Source of the DNA: Hexactinellida sp. DTS-2022
Lineage: Eukaryota; Porifera; Hexactinellida
DNA length: 64,000 bases
Direction of reading: 5' to 3'
Assembly: GCA_028753945.1 (NCBI GenBank)
Contig: JAPNXP010000002.1
Coordinates: forward strand, 9,734,001-9,798,000
In this document: piece by piece, positions 34,601 to 44,524 of the stretch
Numbering within the stretch: position 1 is the first letter of the stretch
Layout: each line of letters opens with the position of its first letter
Program-made: the position numbers and the translations under genes
The notes under the pieces: model-generated
What the model saw: only the letters and a program-made list of their open reading frames with translations
Database searches by the model: none
Told to the model about the DNA's origin: nothing

Positions 34601-35637
34601 ATGACACATAAATAATATAACTAACATAACTAATAGTTTCTGTACACATTCCGGTGCAATGTAATGTAACTAAGTTGTAGAATTAGGTTTAGCTTCTTCC
34701 AAACATACAAAAAACTAACAAAAGTTACAATACATATAGGTTGAGACTAGGTATAATAAATTGTATAACAAATAATAACTAATAAACATACAAATAAAAA
34801 GTTTTAGTGACTAACAACAATTACATAGGGGGCATATCCACAAATCATCTTCTCCGACATCTACAGCTACAACATTCATTCTCCTCAAACAATTATTATG
34901 ATGCCAACCATCACAGATATCACAACATAACCAGGCTACACTTACACTAATATCTTTTCCAATACTACTACCCGCCTTGTTCAATATCCCACTGTCTTCG
35001 CTCCCTCCACATATTTTACATTCTATGTCCATATCCCGTGGCACAGTTGCTGTTTGGGAATAGGCCCCGCTCTTATAGGTAGCTCCACGCTTCCGGGAGC
35101 GCTTTGCTTGTTTTAGGGACCACCTACGCTTAGTATTATTTGCACATCTTAAACTATTTGTAATTCTCTCATTATCGAACTCTTTTACTAAATTATCTAT
35201 TGAAATATAACCGTTCAATCCTAAAATATCGATGATTTTTTGAATCCCAGCTATCCCCTCGTTGAAACGAAGAATTGCTAAACGACAACCTAATTTCATC
35301 AAACTCAATTCTATTGGCTTAGTTTTACTAATACAGTTCCAAATCATCCCATGAAGGTTCTCATTCAAATTTGAGGTATTACCACTCTGAACCTTTTCCA
35401 AAAATGACAGCGCAAAATATGGTGCTAAAATCTCTAAAACACGATCCCTACAGGCTAAACTGATGCACTTGGGATGTTTTGGAATGGTATCTCCTACAAC
35501 TACCGCTTTCTGATACATGCAAAATGAATCAACACCCTTCTCACAATATTTATGCATTTCATGACAATTCTCATCATTAGCAGCTAAATGATAAACAATT
35601 CCCAACAATGCTTCACGTAATTCAATTAGATTACCAC

Positions 35638-35828
35638 CAGGGTATATTATAAGGTCATTTTTTAATTCCTAGCCCATTTTTTTATTCCTATTTTCATTTT
35701 TTTACTCCCTTGATTAGTGAGTTTTTATCGTCTGATATCCATTTCAAGATTCCATTCCTACCGAAAATCCATTTTTTTATTCCACGAAAACAATAAAAAC
35801 ATTTTTTTATTCCTTATAAAATACACTG
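35638..35828. mobile_element. hAT MITE inserted in the transposase gene
   Basis: Ends CAGGGTATATTATAAGG and CCTTATAAAATACACTG are flanked by ATTACCAC on both sides. Inside, the word CATTTTTTTATTCC repeats about four times. Without the element and one flank copy the host frame reads KSRIGGN-LIELREALLG, in frame. It is 191 bp. Confidence 0.92.
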
Positions 35829-36433
35829 ATTACCACCAATTCTACTTTTTACAACAAAGCCATAAAGTGATGTTATTTTATCAATTATATTATCAGCTAA
35901 AAGATTTATTTCAATAGATTTATCCCCTAATTCTTCACTATCACCCCAAATATCTCTCCCTTTTTTCAAATCCCTAAGTGTAGATGGCCGATATAGATCC
36001 CTAACAGATCTTTTCTGCGCTTCTGTTTTACATTGCCCCAATTCGTGTTGCAATAGTGTCTTTTGAGAATCAATAAATTCTTTTTGTTTTTCAACTAAAT
36101 GTATTCGTATACGCTTCTGAACATGGCTCAAACATTCCTCCCTCCTTATTGTTATATTAAATTCCCCATAAATGTTATTTTCAGCTAATATATTGATACT
36201 TTTATCATCACCATCCGCAATAACTGTGGAGTAAATTAATTTTTGATCTATTGACTTTCGAAAAATAACTGGTGCTAATTTAGATTCGAGCGCAACTGAA
36301 CTATATTTGCCATATTCTTTGGCCTGGCAACTAGATTCATGCATTTCTTTCCATATTTTATATTCAGATAATTCTAATAGTTTGTCCCTAAGAGCTTGTT
36401 GCTTCTCAATACACAATTTGCAACTATTACAGG

Positions 36434-36617
36434 CAGTGTTTTTTTTAAGGCAAATTAGAGGCCCAAAATGGTCCTCTAATTTTTCTGAATGGGCCTCTAA
36501 TTTTTAACGTGCTAAGTACTCAATATCATGAAATGAAGAGTGAGGGCCTCTAATTGTTGGGGTGAGGGCCTCTAATTGTTGGCAGGGCCCTCTAAGCAAA
36601 TCCTTAAAAAAACACTG
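36434..36617. mobile_element. hAT MITE inserted in the transposase gene
   Basis: Ends CAGTGTTTTTTTTAAGG and CCTTAAAAAAACACTG are flanked by ATTACAGG on both sides. Internal GGGCCTCTAATT words repeat four times. Removing it with one flank copy gives host frame SYEIACN-SCKLCIEKQQ, restoring a Cys pair. It is 184 bp. Confidence 0.92.
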
Positions 36618-38034
36618 ATTACAGGCAATTTCATAGCTTAGTACTTTTTCAGTTTCCACGGATATAGCACAAGCAACGCAGTATCTAGAGAATCCACCGC
36701 CCGCTTTCCCCCCCCCTTTTTTGATAGGCTCCGTCATAAGAAACAGTAACCTCTAAAAATTCTGAATCTGCCGTATTGTGGTTTTCTCTCAACTCTAAGG
36801 CTGCCCGCATACAGCTTGCTTGTGCTACATCCGTGGAAACCTTAGATAAATATGCTTGAGCTTTGTAAAATGCTCTATTAGATAAAGTTGATGGCAAACC
36901 AATGAAAGTATTTACGAAATCAAGTCCTGATTTACCAATTCCCACTAATCTACCTCCCAAAATTTGTAACAAGATATGACCAAACTTTATTGTATTATCT
37001 GTGTCAGAATGGGGGGTACTATTCTGAGGGAGAGTAAAGAAAGGAGTAGCTGAAAAACATTGATCACAAACAATATAATAATGCAAGGCCAGTCCATGAT
37101 TATAAGACGTTCGATAGAAAGTTAGCCGACCTTTACGACAAAACTTACACATTGAAATTACATCTAGTGCTCCCTCTAAAATTCCTATATTCAAAAGTGC
37201 ATTCCCTTCTACCCTACATAAATATATTTTTTGACCCCTAGATTTTCCGACCTCAAAAATCTCCAGTTCCTCAAGTGGAAGATCTGGCAAAATGATTGGG
37301 GAGATTTTTGATTGGGCAGTTGTAAGTTTAGGCTGACTTTCAGATAACGAAGTTTCTTGATGTTCTTGGCTATCCAAAAATGGTATGGTCTCGTTTTGGG
37401 TCTCCACAGAAATTCTGGGGACCTTAGCGGATAGCTCAAGAACATCAAGAGACTCCGTTACACTTGCTTGGCTGCTATTTGTAGGAAGGGGAGCATACTC
37501 AGGAGCTAAGGCCACCTTTTCGCGCTTTATGTGTCCACGGAATTTATGAGGACGCTTTTTAGAGCCAACAACAACTCTACGTTTTTCTGTTTTTATTATG
37601 GGAGTTATAGGAGCTGAAAACACAAATTTACCTTCCGAAGATCCTCCAAAATCAAAACCTTTAGGCACCTCAATCTCCTCCTCAGAACTCGAACTGAGAT
37701 CCTTTCGAGGAGGTCCCGGGTGTTCCTCCACACCACCAATAATCAACAAAACAATTACAACCGCGAGCACCAGAAGTGTGGATATGCCCCACAAAATATC
37801 CAATGTCTGCCCCAGTGAAATATCAATTTTCGGGGCACTAGTCTTGGAAGACAGCCTCACTCTTCCAGTCCACACACCAATACAGCCTCTCCAGGCTTCT
37901 AGGGAAATCATTTCCAAATTCAAGAGAATAGAAAAATTAGAAATAAATTGAAAAACAAAAGAAATAAAGAACAAACAATAAGAACGAAGTTTTGAATAAC
38001 AATTGAGTTTAGTGAAAGTATTATTTATATACAC

Positions 38035-38203
38035 AGTAGTGCTATAATGTCATAATGGCAATGCGGGTGATCTTATTCGTTACAAATATAGATGCACTTA
38101 TTGCGTCTGAGTGATAAGAATAGAATCATTATGGCATAATGAAATCTGCGCATGCGCAGATTTCAAAATAATAAACAGTGCATCAAAGTTGACAAACAAA
38201 CAG
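38035..38203. promoter_or_regulatory. divergent promoter with NRF1-type box
   Basis: This 170-bp gap separates the minus-strand transposase from the plus-strand genes. It holds TGCGCATGCGCA at 38149-38160, a perfect palindromic NRF1 (Drosophila ewg) consensus. Direct words ATAATGGCA and TTATGGCATAATG flank it. NRF1 sites are common in bidirectional CpG-type animal promoters. On the plus side ATGAAAGGAACC..GTAG|GTAATTC at 38204 may be a short first exon with a donor. A decayed copy of the region is at 5389-5515. Confidence 0.6.
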
Positions 38204-38414
38204 CATGAAAGGAACCATTATTATTGTAGGTAATTCACATCTAAATTAGTTATTGAAGAGGTAAATTTACCAGATGAAGGAATACCGACTAAGTTATTCT
38301 TATATATGCATAAAATTTAGTTTACTCGTTGGGTTATTACGTATAAATAGATTCAATTATTGAATAACAGTAGATTTTTGGAATATTATATTATAATAAA
38401 TAATTGTTTGTATT

Positions 38415-38717
38415 ATGACATCCGCAATACGTACCGACATATTGTATATGAATGGCTGTTTGAGGAGGGCGCCTTCAACAAGAACACGCAATATATTACA
38501 AAATGTTATATTGTCTCTGCAAAGGGAAAAGCAGAGGATTCAAAAAGCTCTCCGCGCGGCACGGAAGATGAGGAGGATAAATGCGAGAAGTTGTAAGCGT
38601 CTCCCTAGATTTTATATCAATGACCTTCGCAGAAGACACGCACACGCTATGTGGGAAGGTAATGCCCAACTTCCGCAAGATGAGGCCCTGGAGTTCCACC
38701 AGATGTGTAAACAATAA
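38415..38717 (+). CDS. hypothetical basic helical protein
   Basis: A 100-residue frame starts MTSAIRTDILYMNGCLRRAP and includes NVILSLQREKQRIQKALRAA, RKMRRINARSCKRLP, RRRHAHAMWEGNAQLP and a tail FHQMCKQ. It is strongly basic, predicted helical, and GC-richer than its flanks, which suggests a real exon. An upstream AACAG acceptor-like site at 38370 would allow splicing from the promoter-proximal exon. A TAATAATAATAATAG microsatellite follows the stop. I recognise no family. An overlapping frame (38360-38596) is less likely because its codons are AT-rich. Confidence 0.45.
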   Translation: MTSAIRTDILYMNGCLRRAPSTRTRNILQNVILSLQREKQRIQKALRAARKMRRINARSCKRLPRFYINDLRRRHAHAMWEGNAQLPQDEALEFHQMCKQ

Positions 38718-39275
38718 TAATAATAATAGTTAGATTTGTAGTAATAATAGTATTAGTAATGTATGTAGTAAATAATAGTCCACTATACTATAGTATAGTG
38801 GCATATGAATAATAATAACACTTATATGATTTATACGCATAGACGGCATAGTCACAATAAAGGAGTTTTTCTATTGAGGGAAAATCGATTATATTTTTAT
38901 TGTCACAAGTTTCTGAGTTTCCAATTTAAAAGAAATTGTCGAGAAGGATTGTGTTTGATTACGTAAGTGTTGTAGCTAGTCAATTTCGATAACTCTGTTT
39001 GACCCAATGAAGGATAAGTTGTAATTCCTTTATTGGTCTCAGAAACATTATTCGCGTGACTTGAATGCTCCAATGAATTTTTCTGAAGTAAAGGTCAGAA
39101 AATAAGTTATAAGTTACCAAATAGTCAACTTAGCCAATTTCTACTATGAGTGCTCACAAATGGAAAACCTATTCAAAAATGCAATAAAACATAAATTGTT
39201 GATAAATGATATTTTTTCAAATTATCTATTGGTTAGTGGAACCATATTGTAAGTATACTGTTTTCAAAATTAGAT
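38718..39275. other. non-coding spacer, possible intron
   Basis: AT-rich with a CACTATACTATAGTATAGTG palindrome at 38782. It ends in a TTTTCAAAATTAG acceptor at 39273 just before the next ATG, so it may be intronic or 5' untranslated sequence of the gene at 39276. Confidence 0.4.
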
Positions 39276-39667
39276 ATGACACGTCCTGCACCACCTAGCT
39301 ATGATAGCTTGACACGTCCTCCGCCTCCGCCGCCTTCGGCATATGATGGGATTGATGGCATAAGTTGGAGCCGGTCAATGACTCGGCTCCACATTTCTTT
39401 GATGACATCAAAGAGTAAGTTCACACATTATAATTTACTTTACTGAAATCTTACAATTGTATAAATTTAGGAACTACATTGTACTGGTGGGAGGTCTCCA
39501 AGAAGAAGGAGGCCCGAGCCAGGGCCTCCGAAAACCGGGAGACAGGTCTCCGCGAGGACCTGGAAAAGTCCGAGGAGAGGGCTATGGCCCTAGAAAGAAA
39601 AATTGAATTTTTGAAATTTCTAGGGGCCATAACCCTCCCCATTATAACATTCTTCCTCACTTGTTGA
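39276..39667 (+). CDS. spliced PPxY/coiled-coil tail-anchored protein
   Basis: Exon 1 (39276-39414) and exon 2 (39471-39667) join across a 56-bp intron (AGA|GTAAGT, ATTTAG|GA), giving 111 residues in frame. The N-terminus MTRPAPPSYDSLTRPPPPPP followed by SAYDG is proline-rich with a PPSY (PPxY) motif that could bind WW domains. Residues ~55-90 (SKKKEARARASENRETGLRE, DLEKSEERAMALERKIEF) form a charged coiled coil. The last 20 residues LKFLGAITLPIITFFLTC are a membrane segment at the very C-terminus, a tail-anchor layout. The minus-strand small genes at 32.8-33.9 kb share this short-intron, coiled-coil, C-terminal-membrane plan. The frame is intact; the function is unknown. Confidence 0.65.
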
Positions 39668-39789
39668 GGAGAATTATTGTTGTGGAGGTTGGAGGAAATA
39701 ATGGAGGAGGAGGCAATAAGAAGGGGGAGACACGGAATATGTGAGTGAAATAATATGATATACCTTATAATTGACCAGTTGTAATATGC

Positions 39790-40672
39790 ATATTATCTTT
39801 AGACCAAAAGGATTTAGTTCTGAAGCGGGTTTGACAAGTGTATATAACTTGAAATATAACTTGATTTTTCCTAGTAATTACAACAGAGGCTCAGAGGTTA
39901 TTATTGAAGCCAAAAATGCAATATTATCAAATTCATTAGGGTTCATATTATATCGAATTTCTAGTGATCGATCGTACACTGCAACGTGAAGGTTGTGACA
40001 AATGTGTCTGTATTATGGAATATAATTTGTATTTTCCTAGCAAATTCATTAGAGTTCTCAGAGGTAAACATAAGAATCCGAAAATGCAATATAATCTAAA
40101 TTGATTTTGTTTCGATATTTTATCGTATTATTTCAGTGTTCAATCGTGTACAAGCAACCTGAGTGATGGTGACATAAGGGTCTATAACTTGAAATTCAAT
40201 CTGTATTTTACCTAGTTATTTCGTGAGAGTGCACAGAGGTAAACATAGATTCGGAAAATGCAATATAAGCAACATTGATTAGGGTTGATATTTTCAATTT
40301 TTTCAGTGTTCGATCGTTACTGTAACATAAAGTGATGGTCACATAAGAGTCAATAACTTGAAATTTAATTTGTATTTCACCTAGAAATTTCGTGTGAGTG
40401 ATCAGAAGTAACCATAGATGTCGGAAATGCAATAAAATCAAAATTGATTAGGGTTTTATATTTTCTCGATTTTTAGTGTTCAATCGTGTAATTCAACTTC
40501 AGGGGACGGTGACATAATAGTCGATAACTTGAAATAAAATTTGTATTTTACCTAGAAAATTCATGAGAGTGATTAGAAGTAACCATAGAGGTCGAAAATG
40601 CAATAAAATCAAAAATGATTAGGATTGATATTTTATCGATTTTTTTCGGAAATTCGAAGGTATACTGCAACC
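39790..40672 (+). repeat. ~170-bp subterminal tandem repeat, five units
   Basis: Words TAACTTGAAAT, GTATTTTACCTAGAAA, GAAAATGCAATAAAATC and GTTCAATCGTGTA recur about every 169-170 bp (for example 40182, 40351, 40520). Each unit carries a form of the GTATACTGCAACC terminal word, and the last one is the right end of the 29.4-40.7 kb element. Divergence between units is about 15-25%. It looks like subterminal repeats of a transposon. Confidence 0.8.
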
Positions 40673-41135
40673 TTAAATTTGTTTCATTTATTTAATATTG
40701 AGCCACACATCCACTGGCACTACCGTCCAGGCGGAGGAGCAGAGTGTTCACCTGGTATATTACTTGTCCTTGCACTCTTTGATTTAACTTAAATTAGTTT
40801 CATTTATTTAATATTGAGCCACACATCAACAGGAACTACCGTCTAGGCGGAGGAGCATAGTGTGCACTTAGGGTGTAGGTTGTCTTAGCCCACTTTGGTT
40901 TAACTAAAATTTAGTATATTTATTGAATATTGAGCCACACATCAACAGGCACTACCCTCTCGGCGGAGGAGCAGTTTGTTCACTTAGTGTATTGCTTGTC
41001 TTAGCACTCTTTGGTTTAACTTAAATTTGTTTCATTTATTTAATATTGAGCCACACATCAAATGGCACTACCGTCCAGGCGGAGGAGCAGAGTGTTCACC
41101 TGGTGTATTGCTTGTCTTAGCACACTTGGTTTAAC

Positions 41136-41859
41136 TTAAGGTTCATGTATACTGTAATGCACTTCTACCAAAAATATTTACCTCATTACTTGAAATTTTA
41201 CTGCGGATTTGATTCATCCTTCTATTTGCAAAAATGCAATAATATTTCAATAACAAGTAACTGGGAAAATTTTCGGTTTCAAATTTTACTCTTTTGTGTA
41301 AGAGATTTTTTAGTAATAATGAACCTTGCAATAGTAAATTCTGTTTAAATGCGTTTACCTATATCTTGTTTATCCTTTATCGTCTGGGATTGTTCCAATT
41401 TTATTTATTTTTAATTTTCTTGAATATTACGTTATGCCAACTTTTTAATCGAAATTTTCCTATCCAAAACCGCAAAGGTCTGCAACAATTTCTAATTTAA
41501 TAGATCGCAAACGATACAGGATGTATCTAGACGAGATCTATCCGAAACCGTTGAGATTTCGATTCTACGTGCAAAACTGAAAAAGTTTCTTATCTACACA
41601 AATCTGAAAATGTTAGTTTTGAGATAGCGTGTTTTGAAAAAACTTTTTACATCAATTATTCCTAGATTGAGGTGACCAAAGTGTGTTAAACTGGAGAAAT
41701 AATAGGAATTCTTCTTAGAAATCTCTTGAGAGTACTTATTGGTATAATAAGTACTCTCAAGAGTACTCTCACAATCCAAAAATGCAATAAAAGAGAGATA
41801 GACAATGATTTGGATTTTAACTAAATTTTCGAATTTTGTAGAGTATACCTGAACGTTAA
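41136..41859 (+). mobile_element. TTAA MITE family A' (diverged A) in satellite
   Basis: Ends TTAAGGTTCATGTATACTGT and GTAGAGTATACCTGAACGTTAA; 724 bp. The interior keeps family A words in shifted form (GAAACCGTTGAGATTTCG). A local inverted duplication AGTACTCTCAAGAGTACTCTC lies near 41748. A near-identical copy is at 53583. Confidence 0.88.
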
Positions 41860-43819
41860 ATTTGTTCTATATTTAATATTGAGCCACAGATCAACTGGCA
41901 CTACCGTCCAGGCGGAGGAGCAGAGTGTTCACCTGGTATATTGCTTGTCTTAGCACTCTTTAATTTAACTTAAATTTGTTTCATTTATTTAATATTGAGC
42001 CACACATCAACAGGAACTAGCGTCCAGGGGAGGTGCAGAGTGTTACTTAGTGTATTGCTTGTCTTAGCACTCTTTGGTTTAACTTAAATTTGTTTAATTT
42101 ATTTAATATTGAGCCACACATCAACAGGAACTAGCGTCCAGGCGGAGGAGCATAGTGTGCACTTAGGGTATTGCTTGTCTTAGCCCACTTTGGTTTAACT
42201 AAAATTTAGTTTATTTATTTAATATTGAGCCACACATCCACTGGCACTACCGTCCAGGCGGAGGAGCAGAGTGTTCACCTGGTATATTACTTGTCCTAGC
42301 ACTCTTTGATTTAACTTAAATTTGTTTCATTTATTTAATATTGAGCCACACATCAACAGGAACTAACGTCTAGGGGAGGAGCAGAGTGTTCACTTAGTGT
42401 ATTGCTTGTCTTAGCACTCTTTGGTTTAACTTAAATTTGTTCTATATTTAATATTGACCACACATCAACTGGCACTACCGTCCAGGCGGAGGAGCAGAGT
42501 GTTCACCTGGTATATTGCTTGTCTTAGCACTCTTTAATTTAACTTAAATTTGTTTCATTTATTTAATATTGAGCCACACATCCACTGGCACTACAGTTCA
42601 GGTGGAGGATCATAGTGTTCACCTGTTGTATTGCTTGTCTTAGCACACTTTGATTAACTTAAATGTGTTCTATATTTAATATTGAGCCACACATCAAATG
42701 GCACTACCGTCCAGGCGGAGGAGCAGAGTGTTCACCTGGTGTATTGCTTGTCTTAGCACACTTTGGTTTAACTTAAATTTGTTTTATATTTAATATTGAG
42801 CCACACATCATCAGGCACTACCGTCCAGGCGGAGGAGCATAGTGTTTACTTAGTGTTTTGCTTGTCTTAGCACACTTTGGTTTAACTTAAATTTGTTTCA
42901 TTTATTTAATATTGAGCCACACATCAACAGGAACTAGCCTTCAGACGGAGGAGCAGAGTGTTCACCTGGTGTATTGCTTGTCTTAGCACACTTGGTTTAA
43001 CTTAAATTTATTCTATATTTAATATTGACCACACATCAACTGGCACTACCGTCCAGGCGGAGGAGCAGAGTGTTCACCTGGTATATTGCTTGTCTTAGCA
43101 CTCTTTAATTTAACTTAAATTTGTTTCATTTATTTAATATTGAGCCACACATCCACTGGCACTACAGTCCAGGCGGAGGAGCATAGTGTTCACCTGTTGT
43201 ATTGCTTGTCTTAGCACACTTTGATTAACTTAAATTTGTTCTATATTTAATATTGAGCCACACATCAAATGGCACTACCGTCCAGGCGGAGGAGCAGAGT
43301 GTTCACCTGGTGTATTGCTTGTCTTAGCACACTTTGGTTTAACTTAAATTTGTTTTATATTTAATATTGAGCCACACATCATCAGGCACTACCATCCAGG
43401 CGTAGGTGCATAGTGTTTACTTAGTGTTTTGCTTGTCTTAGCACACTTTGGTTTAACTTAAATTTGTTTCATTTATTTAATAGTGAGCCACACATCAACA
43501 GGAACTACCGTCCAGGCGGAGGAGCATAGTGTGCACTTAGGGTATTGCTTGTCTTAGCACACTGTTGTTTAACTTAAATTTGTTTTATTTATAATATTGA
43601 GCCACACATCAACAGGCACTACCGTCCAGGCGGTGGAGCAGAGTGTTCACCTGTTGTATTGCTTGTCTTAGCACACTTTGATTAACTTAAATTTGTTCTA
43701 TATTTAATATTGAGCCACACATCAAATGGCACTACCGTCCAGGCGGAGGAGCAGAGTGTTCACCTGGTGTATTGCTTGTCTTAGCATTCTTTGGTTTAAC
43801 TTAAATTTGTTTCATTTAT

Positions 43820-44524
43820 TTAAGGTTCAGTATACTCTACAAATTTCGAATATTTAGATAAAATCCAAATCATTTTCTATTTCTCTTTTATTGCATTTTA
43901 GGATTGTATTGATACCAATGAGTACTCTCAAGAGATTTCTAAGAAAGATTCCTATTATTTTTCCAGTTTGACACACTTTGGTCACCTCAATTTAGGAATA
44001 ATTACTGTAAAATTTTTTTTCAAAAGCCGCTATCTCAAAACTAACATTTTCAGAATTGTGGATGAAGTCATTTTGTCAATTTTGGTCATAGAATCAAAAA
44101 CTCAACGGTTTCGGAGATATCTCGTAAAGATACAACTTTTCAGACTGCGATTTACCCTAATATGAATAGTTCATCTGTTTTTTGGATTTTGGATAAGGAA
44201 AATCTTCATTTGAAAATAGAGATTACATAAAAGTATTTGAAATCCAGAAAAATGTAGATATTCACAATTCCTGTACTCAAAAGTTATATTACATCCAGCT
44301 AAACACATTTTATCAATAATATTCTTGGTATTGTTTATCTTTTCTCATTGATCTATTCCGCAAAAATGGTAAAATTTAAAAAATGATTTTTCCTCTATTA
44401 GTTTATTTGCCAATATTATTGTATTTTTGGCATCCTGAGGATGAATTAAATCAGCTGTAAAAAAATTAATTCATTCGGGTGAATAGTTATGGTAGAAGTA
44501 CTCTAGAGGATACCTGAACCTTAA
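43820..44524 (-). mobile_element. TTAA MITE family A in satellite
   Basis: A reversed family A of 705 bp sits in the ATTTAATATTG part of a monomer, with TTAA on each side. The same insertion is present at 60137-60841, so it predates the block duplication. Confidence 0.92.

Larger units (their letters stand above)
34811..37911 (-). pseudogene. Mutator/Kolobok-like DDE transposase with PHD finger
   Basis: The minus-strand gene encodes about 900 residues once two inserts are discounted. Order: membrane-like segment LLVLAVVIVLLIIGG followed by VEEHPGPP (2A-like, near 37710); a Ser/Glu-rich and basic linker; a CKFC/CDQC zinc pair near 37.1 kb; VSYDGAYQKRG (first D, 36734); VIADGDDKS (second D, ~36214) and CLSHVQKR; NLNENLHGMIW (E, ~35362); and a C-terminal PHD-type finger (CKIC, CCDICDGWHHNNC, WICPLC; 35025-34815). 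This matches the animal Mutator-like transposase family with a DDE core. An upstream ATG at 38034 adds 41 AT-rich residues; I prefer 37911. It is broken by hAT MITEs at 36434 and 35638 and a shift at the C run at ~36710; apart from these the frame is open, so the damage is recent. Confidence 0.85.
29394..40676. mobile_element. candidate 11.3 kb autonomous TTAA element
   Basis: The left end reads TTAAGG, a 5-bp TAAGG repeat, then TTGCATATACCTT. The right end inverts to TTAAGGTTGCAGTATACCTT. Between them lie a DDE transposase gene, small accessory genes, a divergent promoter and a subterminal tandem array. TTAA targets with a GG start fit Kolobok-type transposons. The first ~1.7 kb also resembles a remote family A member, so the left terminus could instead belong to a separate MITE. 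Flanking satellite on both sides faces outward, which a simple insertion would not give. The boundaries are therefore provisional. Confidence 0.45.

Noticed and set aside
34322-34627. 101-residue Lys/Thr-rich ORF (KTQKTKKL repeats) and the opposite-strand Cys/Phe ORF
   Set aside because: Both are translations of the T-rich minisatellite and have no independent coding signal.
37700-37740. Working 2A ribosome-skipping site
   Set aside because: The essential Asn before PGP is His and the Asp is Gly, so only a resemblance is claimed.
29394-40676. Large multi-gene element as a Polinton/Maverick
   Set aside because: No polymerase B, integrase, packaging ATPase, protease or capsid motif was seen; the core enzyme is a DDE transposase and the target is TTAA.
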